Below are positions 1 through 20,656 of a stretch of 64,000 nucleotides of DNA, piece by piece (position 1 is the first letter of the stretch; each line of letters starts with the position of its first letter). The DNA is taken from contig NC_087379.1 in NCBI RefSeq assembly GCF_963675165.1, forward strand, positions 4,031,442-4,095,441. Reading direction: 5' to 3'. The translations under genes were made by a program, and so were the position numbers. Below the pieces are notes generated by a model that saw only the letters and a list, made by a program, of their open reading frames with translations, did no database searches and was not told the DNA's origin. This DNA is from Halichondria panicea. Taxonomy: Eukaryota > Porifera > Demospongiae > Suberitida > Halichondriidae.

Positions 1-1556
1 GAATACCATGCGACGTATCATGAAAGTTTAGCAGTGCAATAGATGAGAAAATGGTTAGTGGCACTCTGAACCAGTTAGTCACACTGAGCTTGTGTTCAGC
101 TGGTAGAAACTTCTCTCTTAGAACCCGCATGATGGGAAAATAAAATCCACATATCAGCTCAAAAGATTGCAAGCAAAGGAGCATTTTGATGCGATAAAAT
201 AGACTATTAGTGTCCCTTGCAAACTGAGCAGCTATGATAAAAATGATTGAAGCAGATGCATTCAGTACAACAAGCACTCTAGTCATTGAGTAACCCACTT
301 TAGAGATTAAGTAGTCACATGTGATGCTTCCAAGCATATTACAAACCATGAACGATGCAAATATAATTCCTAGAGGAACGTCGTGAAAAACATCCAGCGA
401 AGGAGTCCATATAAACACAAACACGAACACAACACTTTCAAACAGGCTCTGAATAGCTCCTACTAAAAACAAATCAACGTTCTGAACAATCGTTTTCAAT
501 CCTTCCAGACATGATTTTCGCTCCTTATTGAAGGAGAACTTTCTTTCCTCTCCATAATTCTCAGTCCACACAAACAACAAGGCTGGAATTGAGCTCAGAA
601 GTGCTGGTATAGCCAAAATGAATGGTGCAAGTGGTCCCAAAGAGAGCCATCGTGCAAATGCATCTGCCACAACACCAGCAGCCACAGCAACAATACTGCT
701 TCCGAAAGCAACATGGCTAAAAGTGATTGGCACCCATTCCTTTGGAAAGTCATACTTGTTTATATGCTCGTGTACATACCAGGTTTCCATGGTTGAGAAA
801 AGGATCGAGTTGCTCAGTCCAGCTACACACCTCCCAATTAATAGCACACCATAATTGGGGATGAGTATCAGCAAACAAGAGAGTGAGTAAACCACACAGA
901 ATAGAACAACAGTTGCTCTGCGACCTAGCTTATCGGATATGATGTCCTTGGCAGCCATGAAAATAGCACTTGAAACAATACCACAGGCATAGATCACTGC
1001 GACTTGTGTCCCAACAAATCCATGGTAGCGATACAGTGCATACAGGTACGGACCTGCAGAATACAGATTGAGACCACAGGAACTGTGTACACACAAAATA
1101 AGTAACTTCATAACAATTTGAAGTGTCCAGAAATTTGGTCCGATGGTAATCTTGACATTACATAATAATTATTATAACCATTCGAGCACGGGGGGGGGTC
1201 AGTTCAGCCTCAGAGCACTCAGGAGTATGAAATCATGAATTATGTTTTTTATACCATAATTATTTCCCTTACAGTGTACGAATGTAACCTTTTATATACT
1301 TGGTCCATATAAAAATGTACTCACGTATAATAATAATAGAGTCCAAAGTCTATACTGTATACGTATAGATTTACATGTACGTACCTTGCAGCCAGTCCCC
1401 CCACACAACAAGAAGATAGACAGGGATGAACTTGTGCTGAAAAGATCGGAATGTTGGGTTGTTAGACGATCCTTCTTTCGTAATCCTTAACTTGAGATAG
1501 GCAGCCAGACACATCGATGAGAGCACACAAAGGGATACATATGCCACCACCAACAT
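1..1556 (-). CDS. MFSD5: MFSD5-like major facilitator transporter (5' part, runs off window)
   Basis: Multi-pass membrane protein of the major facilitator superfamily. Vertebrate MFSD5 is called a molybdate-anion transporter. Two exons are visible on the minus strand. Exon 1 (1556-1385) begins with ATG, codes a first hydrophobic helix and ends in a phrase reading DWLQ, with donor GTACGT. Exon 2 runs from 1053 (acceptor CAG) to the window edge. The junction gives DWLQGPYLYALY, which matches the MFSD5 motif DWLQAPYLYKLY as I remember it. Further matches in exon 2 are DKLGRR, ETWYVHEH and FDFPxEWxP-like text, and PLGIIFASFM. About 410 residues are present and the 3' end lies outside. There is no stop or frameshift in the visible part. 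The gene is divergently arranged with PSMG2, whose start lies 213 bp away. The substrate in this organism is not shown by the sequence. Confidence 0.88.
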
Positions 1557-1768
1557 GGTTGATCATCACAGCACCAATCTGTACAAGCTGAGCACACAAC
1601 TTATTCACTCCCCATACAAAAATTAATGGTGAGATCTAGATTAGATCTCTAGATTAAATTTTAATTTGGATCTAAGTTCACCTCAGGTCAGAGTAGACTA
1701 CACAAAGATGCCTGATTACGGATTATGCTGACTCGACTGGACTGTAAGATTTCCTTGAAAGTTTAGAT
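1557..1768. promoter_or_regulatory. Shared bidirectional promoter, MFSD5-like / PSMG2
   Basis: These 212 bp separate the start codons of two divergent genes, so both 5' UTRs and promoters must lie here or overlap the genes. The segment contains a cluster of imperfect AGATCT/CTAGAT palindromes around 1632-1655 and no obvious TATA box in a standard position. The regulatory assignment is inferred from layout only. Confidence 0.5.
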
Positions 1769-3530
1769 ATGTTTGTACGATCAGGAGATACTGCTGTTGA
1801 CTTGGATGGTTACAGAATCATTGTGGTGAATAAAAACTAGCTTGTCTATTTTAATCCATTGTCCATTTCCAGCCCTGCATATCAGTGGGGAATGTGGCTC
1901 AGTTGGCAGTGGACCTGCTTATAAATACTCTGAAGCTCCCACGAGTCGGTTACCTAGATGATGACTCCTTGCTCCCATTGGTTGGAAACGATGCATTTGA
2001 CCACACAGGATTGTCTGGATACATGCATACTGCAGGAGAAGGTGAGTTTAGTTGAGTTAGCCATTTTGTTTGGTACTGTGCATGAAGCTGAAGAAGCAGG
2101 TGAAAACTGCTGCCCTCAGCATAATTATAATTATATAGGAGTCGGCCTCTTGTCCCCCGCGTGATATAGAATTTGGGTGTTTGCAATATTAAACCCAAAA
2201 ATCATGCACTTCATACTCTTCGTGTTGTCCTTGTTTTACAGTGTATGCAAATTTTGAGTGCAAGACGGCAGTAGTCCAACTGCGTACTCCCATTGCTAAG
2301 GTACGTACGTGTATGCAAACTAGTTCTTGTAATCTTTAGTGGCTGTAGGGAAGGAAGCTCTCATTTTGTAATAACCTCATATCGTGGATTAAGAGTGCCA
2401 ACTTCACGGAGGTCATTCTACTGACAAGTTCCTATTCTCATGAAAGAAAAGATGTTCAGATTAGAGGGTAAGTAACAAGTAACGTGTATAGCTACCTCTG
2501 TACATGCATGCTTTTTCTTTCACCTAATGTATCACTGTTACATTTTATTTTTACTTTGGGAGCCTGCACATGCATGTGTGAGAGCCAAAAGTACAAAAAG
2601 AAGTTAACTGTGTATGTCTCTGCTACACTATAGTGAACCATATCGTTTCCTGCTCACCCCTGAAGCCCGAGATCTCTACACTCCTCTTACAATGGACCAG
2701 GGTTGGAACTTGCTAGAACCTCGGAATGAGGATGAAGGAAGTGCAAGCAGTGTGGGCCAGGATGGTGTGCTTTCAGAAAGTCAGCTGTTTTTACCTGGGT
2801 CTGGACTGGCTAAAATACTCTACTCACAATGGTCAGTATTAACCGTTTGTTTCTCTTGTGTAACAGTTGCATACTTTCAGCTTAAAATCACATTGGTACA
2901 AAAAGGTAGTCCAACATCCCCCAAACTTTGTTTTGTACACATGCAACTAAGCAGCTCACCTTAGTAATTACACACCTTGTCTCCTTCATATAACATACAT
3001 TTTTGTCTCCCAGAATCCCCCGTCTATAATTTTGTATGTGTTTATTAGCAGTGCGTATAGTACGTATTACTTATATTTAACTCTTCATACGTATAGCTGC
3101 TCAGAACATGTTCGACTTATGATGTTCGTAGCATTTTGCTCCCAGGGAGATAATATTCATGATGCTATTGCTGTAGCAGCCAAAATTAATTCATGGCTAA
3201 AGCTTCTGCCAAAAGAGGTACGTAAGTCACACACATAATTATGCATTTCCATAATTGTAAATAGTTTGGATTTTCTTTTCGGATCTACAACACAAGCTTT
3301 AATTCTGATATTGTAATTCAACCTAAATTATGATGATTAGGGAAACGGCACCACATAACTATGCCCAGGGCAATGTCTGTGATCAATCATTACTGACCTG
3401 ACGAGGCTGTCCTGTAATAATGTCAAAATTTAAACTGATTTTTATGCTTATCCAGAATGACCGATTGTGGTGTGTCCCATCCTCGTGGAGTCTTATGTAT
3501 GGAGGACCTTCACCAAACACTTTATTCTAA
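1769..3530 (+). CDS. PSMG2: Proteasome assembly chaperone 2
   Basis: PSMG2 pairs with PSMG1 to assemble the alpha ring of the 20S proteasome. Seven exons were traced: 1769-1825, 1873-2041, 2242-2300, 2349-2467, 2634-2831, 3097-3217 and 3456-3530 (TAA). They total 798 nt, 265 residues, against 264 in human. All junctions are GT-AG and phases agree. The start MFVRSGDTA matches human MFVPCGESA. Other matching stretches are ISVGNVAQLAVDLL, the region around SSYSHERKDVQIR, YRFLLTP, SEHVRLMMFV...SQGDNI, and the C-terminal IPSSW-like tail with a final hydrophobic residue. The start codon is the first ATG with this family motif, 213 bp from the divergent MFSD5-like start. No break was seen. Confidence 0.93.
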
Positions 3531-4069
3531 ACAACAATGATTATGCGTGCAGTTCTATGTTATAATTGCTCTTTTGTGACCACTTAATTTTCTTGTGAAA
3601 TAGTGATTATGCCAATGAAATCTTTATTGCTGGTATTAAGTAGCCAATAGATATGTGTACGTGCATATATATTATAGTACCGTGAAGTCCATGATCATAC
3701 CCAAGAACCGAAGACATATGGAATGAGCGGTCGCGGATTTAAAGGAATCATCAAATCTAGATCTGGATGTAAAAATAATCGTGACAGCTATTAAATGACT
3801 ATTATATAATAATCAAGTCGATATATACATACGGTATATGCAGTAATTATATTTACGTCATGAAAATCATGTCCTAAAAGTGAAGGAGATCACTATAAAT
3901 TTAATTCCACAAGCATGGACACAAACATCTCCAGCCTCGTGTGGGCTAATTAAAACTTTTAGGCAACGACACAAACACAAAAGACAGCATAATAATAATA
4001 ATTGTACTTCTGGCCATAATAATAATAAAAAATTTTATATAACGTTTTGCTGTGACTGTACACTATCTG
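3531..4069. other. Convergent intergenic gap, no gene seen
   Basis: This stretch lies between the PSMG2 stop and the kelch-kinase stop. It is AT-rich, with runs of ATAATAAT near 3989-4030 and no convincing coding exon, RNA gene or inverted repeat. It probably holds both 3' UTRs. Confidence 0.5.
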
Positions 4070-6468
4070 TTAGTTCCTATAAACAAGTTCCATAGAAAAC
4101 ACGTTCTTGTTCCTATTGTTTCCCGAACTGTCCCGACCACCAGCAACCAACACTTTCCCACAAGGCAGGGCAGCAGCTGTAGCATCAGTCAGTCCCATAG
4201 GCAGGTCTGCAATCTGTATCCACTTTCTCAGGTTAGGATTGTAAGCGTGTATTGGGGTGCAACTGTTGATCGTCGTTTTTCCTCCGATTGCTAGTAGGGT
4301 ACCGCAAATGTGTGCTGGGGTAGCTGATCGACTAGGTAGTTCTTGAAGCGTACTCCAGACAATTTCTCGACTCTCATGGAATAAATTCCCTGTAGGGATA
4401 CTGAAGCAGTCACGCATACCGTCTTGCGATAAATCTTCGTAGCCACCCAGTAGATACACAGTGTTATGTAGGACGGTCATTCTCAGTGCAGCTCTTGATT
4501 TCGGTAGAGATGTTACAGTAGTCCAGTGTGGGCTATCTTTGCGGTACACCTCGACAAGATTAGTAGGTACATGTACCTTGCTAGTGCCGTTAATAAACAT
4601 GCCCCCACAAGCCGCTATGCAAGCACTACTTTCATCTTCCGTTTGGCTTACAACACAAACTCGAGCTCGAGGTTTCGATAATGCAGGAATTGCGCTTTCT
4701 TTCCACTCATGGGCATCACTATCAAACGCGTAAATCTTGTTTGTCATGCTTTCACCCTCAGCTGTTCTCCCACCGATCGCTAGAAGTTTCCCTCCAATGT
4801 TTCCAAGACCAAATTGAATCACAGGACACTCTGGTAGTTTACCAATCGAAAGTTGAGTCCAATTGACGGTCAAGACCTGATTTCGCACGCCCAGATCAGC
4901 TGTGTTTTGCCCTCCACCCATGTATAGTGTTGATGTGATAAGTGTACTTTGGGTAGCAGTCATTGGAGCATGTATTTCCACTGCTTTGATGGACTCTGAT
5001 GGATCCCTGACTTTCTGTACTCGTAGCATGACTTGGTCGTGTAGTAAATGGAGCTACAAGGAAACACTTTAGTGCACGTGGTGTACAATATAGTAAAAAA
5101 TAATGGGTAAGTTAATTTACACAGTACAGAACTACTTACACGTACATACAGATATTTTAATGTACGTGTACTTTTTAGACTCCCATTCACCTGTTCTCCT
5201 GAAACAAGACTCTTCATTGCGTCACTTCTCTGCTTCTCTAGTTCATGCATTCTCTCATGATACTTTTCACCGCGATTCAACAGATGCTTTGTCTTTTCAC
5301 TTACTTCACTCTCTCTTTTCCGAAGCATATCTCTTGTGCTGTTTAAATCTTTTCGCAATGTTTCTATTTCTTCTCTAAGCTTATCAATGCTAGGCTCGCT
5401 TTTGTACACTTCAATTTCTTGTTTCAGATCAGTGACAGTAAATTTAAAATCAGTAATCTCATCTGTTAAACGTCTTTGCTCATTCGTCAACTTCTCAATC
5501 TTCTTTTTCTGGCACCGCCTTTCTTGAAGCATTTCAATTTTGGAATAGCAATCGATGTTCAGCTTAGCTTTTTCCTGGCGTATATAAGCTTTAACGTCGG
5601 CTGCTATTGGTCGCTTGTCCGCTTCGTCTAGGCACTGCTCAATGAGCCCTACCATAGGGTGGTCTGGATTGATTACATCCATGTACTTTTGTCTCCTTGC
5701 TATTTCCGTGAGTCTCCGAAACCTGTGATCCCCACTACATGTGGAATCCTCTTCGAATTCATTTGTTGGAACGGGGCTTTCTCCGCAGAAAATTTCCATA
5801 GCAAGGATACCATACGAAAATATATCTATTTCCACCTTGTAAGTTGGATTGTTTATCAGTACCTCTGGAGGCATACAATACAGTGTTCCAGGCTTAGTTG
5901 TCATTGCTTTTTGTTTTGGTGTGATGTTGAGAATTTTTGCCATGCCCAAATCGGAAATTTTGGCATGCATGTCGACTGTCAACAATATGTTGTTTGAAGA
6001 GAGGTCACGGTGAGCTATGAATTTTGAGTGAAGGTAGCAAAGAGCAAGAGCAATGTCTTCGAGAATCGTGTATGCAACTGTTTCCGGTAGGATGTGGTAC
6101 TTTTCAATACACTCATTGAGAGTAGTGTGCAAGTATTCCATTACTAGCACGGGGAGGTTGCTGTGTTTGCTCATGTATACACCTAGGAATTGCACGATGT
6201 GGGGGTGTCTCACGGTAGCCAGGAACCTACGTTCTCTGAAGACACTTTCTTCCAGAGAAGATCTCGCCAATTTGTTCGATGATTTCGTTTCGTTGTAGAG
6301 AATTTTGTGAAATCTTTTGCCTGCACATTTGAGTCCATGGAATCTTAGCTCCAAAACTTCAGCGTAACTACCACAACCAATGACTTTTGGTTCAGAATCT
6401 GCTCCCATTACTTCCTCTACTCCTGACAGATTTAGATCAGGTAGGTCTGAGTACTCTCCACTAGCCAT
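4070..6468 (-). CDS. Protein kinase with coiled coil and C-terminal kelch repeats
   Basis: Two exons: 6468-5191 and 5053-4070, phase 0, 753 residues. The kinase domain (about residues 25-290) has a Gly-rich loop GCGSYAEV at 31-38, Lys51, HRDLSSNN at 153-160, DLG at 173-175 in place of DFG, and a PPE motif in the activation segment. Residues about 300-415 are highly charged and heptad-like, a predicted coiled coil. The second exon is a kelch-type propeller with repeated GG pairs (LLAIGGRT, YLLGGYED, LLAIGGKT, VLVAGGRD). The start was chosen at MASGEYS because the in-frame sequence upstream looks untranslated. Catalysis should be intact, with cytoplasmic signalling likely. The substrate is unknown. 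Tyr versus Ser/Thr specificity is not settled; HRDLSSNN is closer to the TKL type. Confidence 0.85.
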
Positions 6469-6946
6469 TGTTAATGTTGTTGCAGCTACAGTACAGTACT
6501 CTGATAGCAATTTGACAGTGATTAGATGGTCAGCAGAGGTAGACGATATAAATTCTAGAATGAGAGCTACACAGTACAGTACTGAGTACACTATAAAGTA
6601 CTGTACTAGTACAGTATAGGATCTCGAGGAAAGACAGCTACATGTAGTAAGAAGAAGGGTGTGTCTGCTAGAATAAATCACGTGCCAAATTAATTAATAA
6701 GTCAAAAATGGCTAATATTAACAGTAGCTAAGTTTCTACACGGCTAGCTAGCTCAAGCCTTCATCCAAGTCTCTTGTTTGGACATCCGTGCCTTAGTTAG
6801 TAGCTACTTCTTCATTTACAGAGAACTTGCAACCGTAGTACCGTGGCGTCGTTCTGTTTCCAGCCTCAATACAGACTGATTGAGCACTGTTGCTAACTTT
6901 CCTGTGCTTCAAAGCTAGCCTGCTGCACTGTACTGGAGGGAGAGTC
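6469..6946. promoter_or_regulatory. Divergent promoter, kelch-kinase / ARHGAP39
   Basis: This 478-bp spacer lies between two divergent start codons. Near 6570-6615 it has a dense cluster of overlapping AGTACTGT/ACAGTACT palindromes. The role is inferred from layout. Confidence 0.45.
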
Positions 6947-15410
<8,464 letters not shown>

Positions 15411-15658
15411 TCCAGATTTAGCATTGGAATTAGCACTGGTGTGTGTATTTATTATTTTGTCTCTGGTGTATGTCAGTAGTGTATTGATTGAGCCTTTTTG
15501 TAGCTGCCATTCTTCTGATTGTGTGTTTCTCTGATTTGTTGCTGATGATGTGTACGTGTGGGACTGTTTCAAAAATATACTGCGCATGCGCTGTTAAATG
15601 TGGGCTATTTAATGTAGCAAAGAACCGACTCAATGGATGTTGGCTCTGATCAGATCAA

Positions 15659-18600
15659 ATGGGGAATGCTTTGAGAAATCAGCCATTTCCTAGCATTTTC
15701 CCTGAGCTAAAAACCAGTCCTACTTATAATTCTCAGAGTGCTGTCAATTATGCTTACCTGTCTATGATAGCAGTTTCATTCTTTCTCATTCTACCTGGTA
15801 TCAGAGGTCTGCAGGTGAGTATCACTATAATTATGTGCATTTAATAGTACTGTACATGTAGGCCTGTAGAAGTGGTGTGTGCAGCATGGTAACTGATGAA
15901 ACCCATCTACTCTTGCCAATGATAATTCTATATGTCTGTATATATAGCTAGACTATGGGAAGTTGCATTCACAAAATACCGTATAATTATTGTATCGGGT
16001 TAATCGAACGAATTAATTACACTGTACAAGCCTGATTGCATTTCTAACTGTTGCAAATTGCATGGGGGAATTTGCAATTGAAAGAACATCGCATTCGAAA
16101 CCTGCATGATAATTATATGGTAGCACGAAATGTTTGTTGTTTTCTAGAGTTAGCAATCCTCCACGAAAATTTAGCACTATATAATTTTACGGCTATTTAA
16201 ATTAATGATCAATGTGGTGGAACAGATGTAGACCCTTGAATATATCCGTGTTACTCTATCTGCGGTTCTATCGAGGCTGCATGTCTTAGCAAACCAATTG
16301 CAAGCTGATGCTCAAAGAAGTCGTCGAAAAAATGCTCTAGCGAATGTGTAAAACACACTCTTTAATAACTAAATAGCAGTTTGTAACTTCTTCAGACCGA
16401 ACAGAAGAAATCGCAAGCAAAATGACATGCTCATAGGTTGCAGCTCATTTAAGTATCTAAACCTGTACGCTTATAGGCCTTGGTAGGTTATGACATTGCC
16501 TATAATTATTCTTTTCCAATTGCCTATTATTCCTCAGTGTAAACCACGAGCACAACATAATTATAGACCATAATAATTATTATCATTGACGTCACACAAG
16601 CAACATAATTATCACAAACTTTCACATGCATGACTGTGTTAACACTATAGCCCAGAATCATGCTGTCAAGGAGATAATTATCCACAATTTAATTATACTG
16701 ACTCGATACTAACACCCAACAAAAATAGGCGTATAAAAAGAATGATTTTGATGTGCGTGAAATGGTCACGTGCACTAGCTTCCGTTTCGAATGCTTCTCT
16801 TTCTTTTTCGTGGTCGTATCCAATAGATCTAGCATTGTATTAATTGTCCATTCTAGGGGGATGAAAATATAATATAATCCCAGATCGTAATATACCTTGT
16901 TGCCCAGTGAGTGGGCAGATCAAAGCAATCCAGTGCTCAGTATATGGCATGTTGCATCACTGCCATGGCTACCATATATTGCACTGCATTATATGGCATA
17001 ATGCACTGGATTATATGCACTTGCACTGTGTGTTAATGCAGTAGATTTCTTTAAGAGATATCCATTTGGGACTTATGCCCCACTATCCCTAGCCTCGACT
17101 CCAGCCCCTTGAATAGTGGGCCTGGTATTTACTGTTGGCGCGTGGGTGGACAATTAATTTATTATTTACCGTATTTTATCTCATTGAACGTTAAAACAGT
17201 CTTATTGTGATAAAGACAAAAAGAGAGGTACCTCTGTATATACTGTAGACAGAGACAGCTAAGTAAAACATCAGCTCTGTAGATTTATTCATTAACTTGA
17301 GGCTCGGATCGGATACACACTCAGGCAACAAGTTAATCTCATAAGAAATTAGTTAAACCTGTGGGTAAAAAATAAATGTGGATAAGTACAGTGGCTGTGA
17401 CGTAACATAATGTGAGGACTACTTATTGATTTACACAATAGATTTGCCATTGAAAGCACTATCCATTAATACACACTCAAGCAACAAGTCCGGATACACA
17501 CTCAAGCAACAAGTCCCTCAGATCGGATACACACAAGTCCCTCGGATTGTAAACACATTCAGGCCACACAGTTCTCGGATCAGATACCACGTACTTACTC
17601 TGTGACCAATTTTCAGTAAATGTCACAACAATACTTCCTTCCAGAGAGAATGGTACTGAACGTCGAACAGACACTTCAACACTTTGAAGATGGCTTCACT
17701 CAGAGAAACAAGAGGAGAAATCACCATCACAACACTTCTTTCAGAGAGAGGTGCACTGGTCCTGTCAAGCTTCACATCAATCAAGAAAGGGAGTGTCTGG
17801 AAAGCAGATGGACTTGCTCTGGGACTTGCCATAGCCCGTCGGTACTGTACCTACATAAACACCAGCGTACAGACACTTCAACGCCTCCAGCTGCTTGTCT
17901 TTCAAGACTAGACCTGGTTTTCCAACACAGGATAACGCGTACGCGAGAGCAGAAGAGAAGGTAGCAGCCATTTAATACAGACTAGATTTCTTTTTTCAAT
18001 GACATCATTATAAATGAAACGGATATCAATGTTTTACAACTAAATACGGAATAAGAATACTGATAGATATACTACAATTTACGATTACCAAGATTCTTGG
18101 TAATTCTGGCGCATGCGTAAACAGTGTATACCAGGCCGCCTTTCTCAGCGGCCTGGAATCGAGGCTACACTATCCCACCCAATACTCAGTTGGTCCCTTT
18201 TATAGGCTACTTTTACAACTACTAGTGGGAAGAAAACCTAATACTATGGAATTCAGCAAAACTAATGAATACACTAAATTCCTTCAAAACACATGTCTTT
18301 TATTACGATTTATATGACCAGTTAGACGAGTTTAACGTCATTGGGCAACAAGTTAGTTATTGCAGGCGCCCTCGTGCAACATGCCATATATTGCTCCAGT
18401 GCAATATATGGCATGTTGCACTCTGGCTGGGCAATAACTAATACGTACATGCTCATTAACTATGATAATTATACAAGTAGAAAACGTTCAGTTGAACAAC
18501 CGATTCGTATTATTCTTTTCCTTACTCTTAACCCCAATATGAACTCCTCATAAATGAAGCGATGCTGGACACTACTTCGTGTGTATACGGCAGTATGGAT

Positions 18601-20656
18601 AGCAGGAGTTCTGCTCATCTGCAACTATAGTGCCTGGTACGGGGATACAATATGCACGAGGACACAGTACAAAGCTTACACTGGCGGCCAGAATGTGCCC
18701 CAAGAGATTGAAGCAGAAGTTGGACTTCACATAAGTTTGAGAGGCATCAACATTACAGTCTCTGAGAAGGACTGTGGTAAGTAGCCATTGCATGTAGGAA
18801 ATTGATTTTGCTTACTTTACATACTAAGAATAATGAAAGCACCGCGGGTGCTGCATGATGCCTCTGTGGAGGTGCCAAAGAGCTACGTATAATTATAACC
18901 TATTAATAGCTAGCTTTTATACACACATTGATTATGATCACAACATTTTAATTTTGCTGCAGAATCCAGGGAAACTGAAGGAGTGGGTAATGATCAACAA
19001 TGATTGACAATTGAACTTTTGGCATCGATCGTTTTGTTATTAAAAACAAGCGATGCCAAAAGTTCAAGTGTAAAATTAATGGCAGCAAGTCAGCAGAGCC
19101 TTGCAGCTCTCTTCTCACTCTTGCAGCTACCAATAGCTAGCGTTCTAGTGCAGAGCTAACTACTAAGCAGAGTAGCAACACTCGGTGGAACAAGTTTTGC
19201 TACGCACTCTTTTGAAAAGGCTGCAATGGCATTCCAAGTAGGCATAACTCAAGAACGAAGCTTTATTTTGCAAATCCACCAATTAAAATCCAAGAGAACA
19301 TGACTAGAAGCCTATAGAAACTCTTACTTGCCACTTCATTGATCCTTGAGCGCCTGACTACACACACACACACACACACAAACACACTTCCGTATACCTC
19401 GCTTGCGCATGCGCATCGAGGCATAATTATCACATGTATATAGCTCTATCTATCAATTATGATGGATCGCTTATTATTTTGCCTTTTGTTTCTTGTTTTA
19501 TACAGGTTTTTCCTCTCACTACATTTCTCCTTTTCCCGATGAGACTATCAACTACAATGAGCATTTCTCTTGGTCTAATCCCTGGGGACAAGGAAGACAA
19601 GACTTTGGAAAGTATGGAGGGAAATTCAGACAGCAGTTTAGAGAAGCTAAGTATCGAGGTGTTCCTTACCCAATAGCATGGATTGCAGAGTATTTCATTA
19701 TTGACGGAGAACAGATTCGCTGGTATAGAAAATTCAGACAAGCGGGATGGTACACTCACATCATAATGTGGTATGTAGGGCTAATTATGATGTCATTTAA
19801 TTATAGCACTATTTTTTTATGTACGTAGGCTATAATATAATGTACCCACATTTTATACGAAAGCTATGTTTCGTGTGCAGGTTGGCCTTCACAACACACC
19901 TCTTCTCAATTTTGCTCTTCACGAAAAACATCCGGATTGGAACTTGGCACTTAGCAATGACTGGGTCACTCATGCTTCTAGCTTGTCTGTCTTACAGTAC
20001 TATTATTTTGAATGATCCAATACTTCAAATTCATTTTCCTGACGACACATTGACACCATGTATAAAGCCTGCATTTTGGGTGACCTTGGGGACTGGACTT
20101 GCGACAGTACTGATTGCCTGTACCCTACTAATACTCGAGATGTTGATCCCGTTGAAGATGGCAGAATTATTCAATATGAAAGACGACTCATTTTTTGAGG
20201 TATGTTTCTGATTATTGCAATATCTCTACATAATAGATCTACTAATACACAATGGTTGTACAGGTTGATGAGGAAATTACACAATCGTTTGCTCAGATGT
20301 CTCTAATGAAACAAAAGTCCGACTACAGACCCTCATTGAGGGGAGCTGTGAAACGAAGAACAAAGCGGCTTTCCAAACGAAAATCACGCGATAGTTATGT
20401 ATCACAGGAAGTCTGTAAGCAACCAAAGGCAAAGCCTACCTATTCTGATAACGAGAAGGAAGACTCGTCTGTAACTATGAGAACCATTTCGTCACATGAC
20501 CAACCAGAAATTGAAGTTTTAAATGATATCACTCATCTAAACTATTTTACACGCTCTGGCGAACAACAAATTCACAAGTTGGACAATACTCTTTCTGTAA
20601 TGACTTCCCATGATTTGGAAATGGAAATACAAGTAGCTGAAATCATACTTAAATGA
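15659..20656 (+). CDS. DUOXA: Dual oxidase maturation factor
   Basis: DUOXA proteins take dual oxidase from the ER to the plasma membrane, where it makes H2O2. Five exons: 15659-15814, 18560-18776, 19506-19770, 19881-20199 and 20264-20656. They are in frame, 449 residues. Matches to the family are ILPGIRG in the first membrane helix, an Asn-containing extracellular loop (GINIT, as in human GVNIT), DETINYNEHFSW (human NETINYNEEFTW), a Tyr-Arg-Lys-Phe-Arg stretch before the second helix group, and PAFWVTLGTGL in the last helices. The C-terminal exon is a charged cytoplasmic tail, longer than in human DUOXA1/2. No dual oxidase gene is in the window. Intron 1 (2.7 kb) holds a transposon, a hairpin MITE and a helicase fragment on the other strand. 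Confidence 0.92.
17090..18167. mobile_element. 1.08-kb TIR transposon with 9-bp target duplication
   Basis: Inverted termini begin TAGCCTCGA and share about 50 bp with gaps (AGCCTCGAYTCCAG..., CCTGGTAT..ACTGT). The 9 bases cactatccc occur immediately before (17081-17089) and after (18168-18176), a perfect target-site duplication. Its size fits the Mutator superfamily. The interior holds degenerate tandem copies of GGATACACACTCAAGCAACA (17465-17560) and a broken RecQ-like helicase fragment. No transposase is visible inside, so it is non-autonomous. The insertion lies in DUOXA intron 1. Confidence 0.8.
17623..17971 (-). pseudogene. Broken N-terminal fragment of a RecQ-like helicase
   Basis: The minus strand codes a Q-motif-like phrase (LKDKQLEALKCLYAG), a Walker A motif VPTGYGKS, then after a frame change FQTLPFLIDVKL and VVMVISPLVSLSE, the motif Ia region of RecQ-type helicases. 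At the break there is a small duplication of CAAGTCC and one extra C, which shifts the frame. The reading then stops, so helicase motifs II-VI are absent. It lies wholly inside the transposon at 17090-18167 and is probably captured or transposon-derived sequence. No function is expected. Confidence 0.7.
18353..18441. repeat. 89-bp hairpin MITE
   Basis: Outer arms TTAGTTATTGC / GCAATAACTAA and inner arms TGCAACATGCCATATATTG with its exact complement surround a short loop. The inner arm text also occurs near 16945-17000, so this belongs to a small dispersed family. Confidence 0.7.
18835..19080 (+). repeat. Dispersed repeat (copy 1) with internal hairpin
   Basis: It begins GAAAGCACCGCGGGTGCT...GATGCCTCTGTGGAGGTGCCAAAGAGCT and ends with a stem-loop: TTGAACTTTTGGCATCG at 19011-19027 pairs with 19051-19067. 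The same unit occurs reversed at about 36654-36809 and directly, shortened, at 44648-44745. No tRNA-type A or B box was recognised. Confidence 0.65.

Noticed and set aside
618-854. Plus-strand open frame and similar ones within MFSD5, the kinase (5103-6619) and TBC1D9
   Set aside because: They are antisense shadows of coding exons with no splice or family support.
18963-18986. 24-nt phase-1 microexon between DUOXA exons 2 and 3 (ends GTGG/GTAATG)
   Set aside because: It keeps the frame and has AG/GT borders, but it lies wholly in a dispersed repeat that recurs at 36.7 kb with the same GTGGGTAATGATC text, and direct joining of exons 2 and 3 already fits the family.
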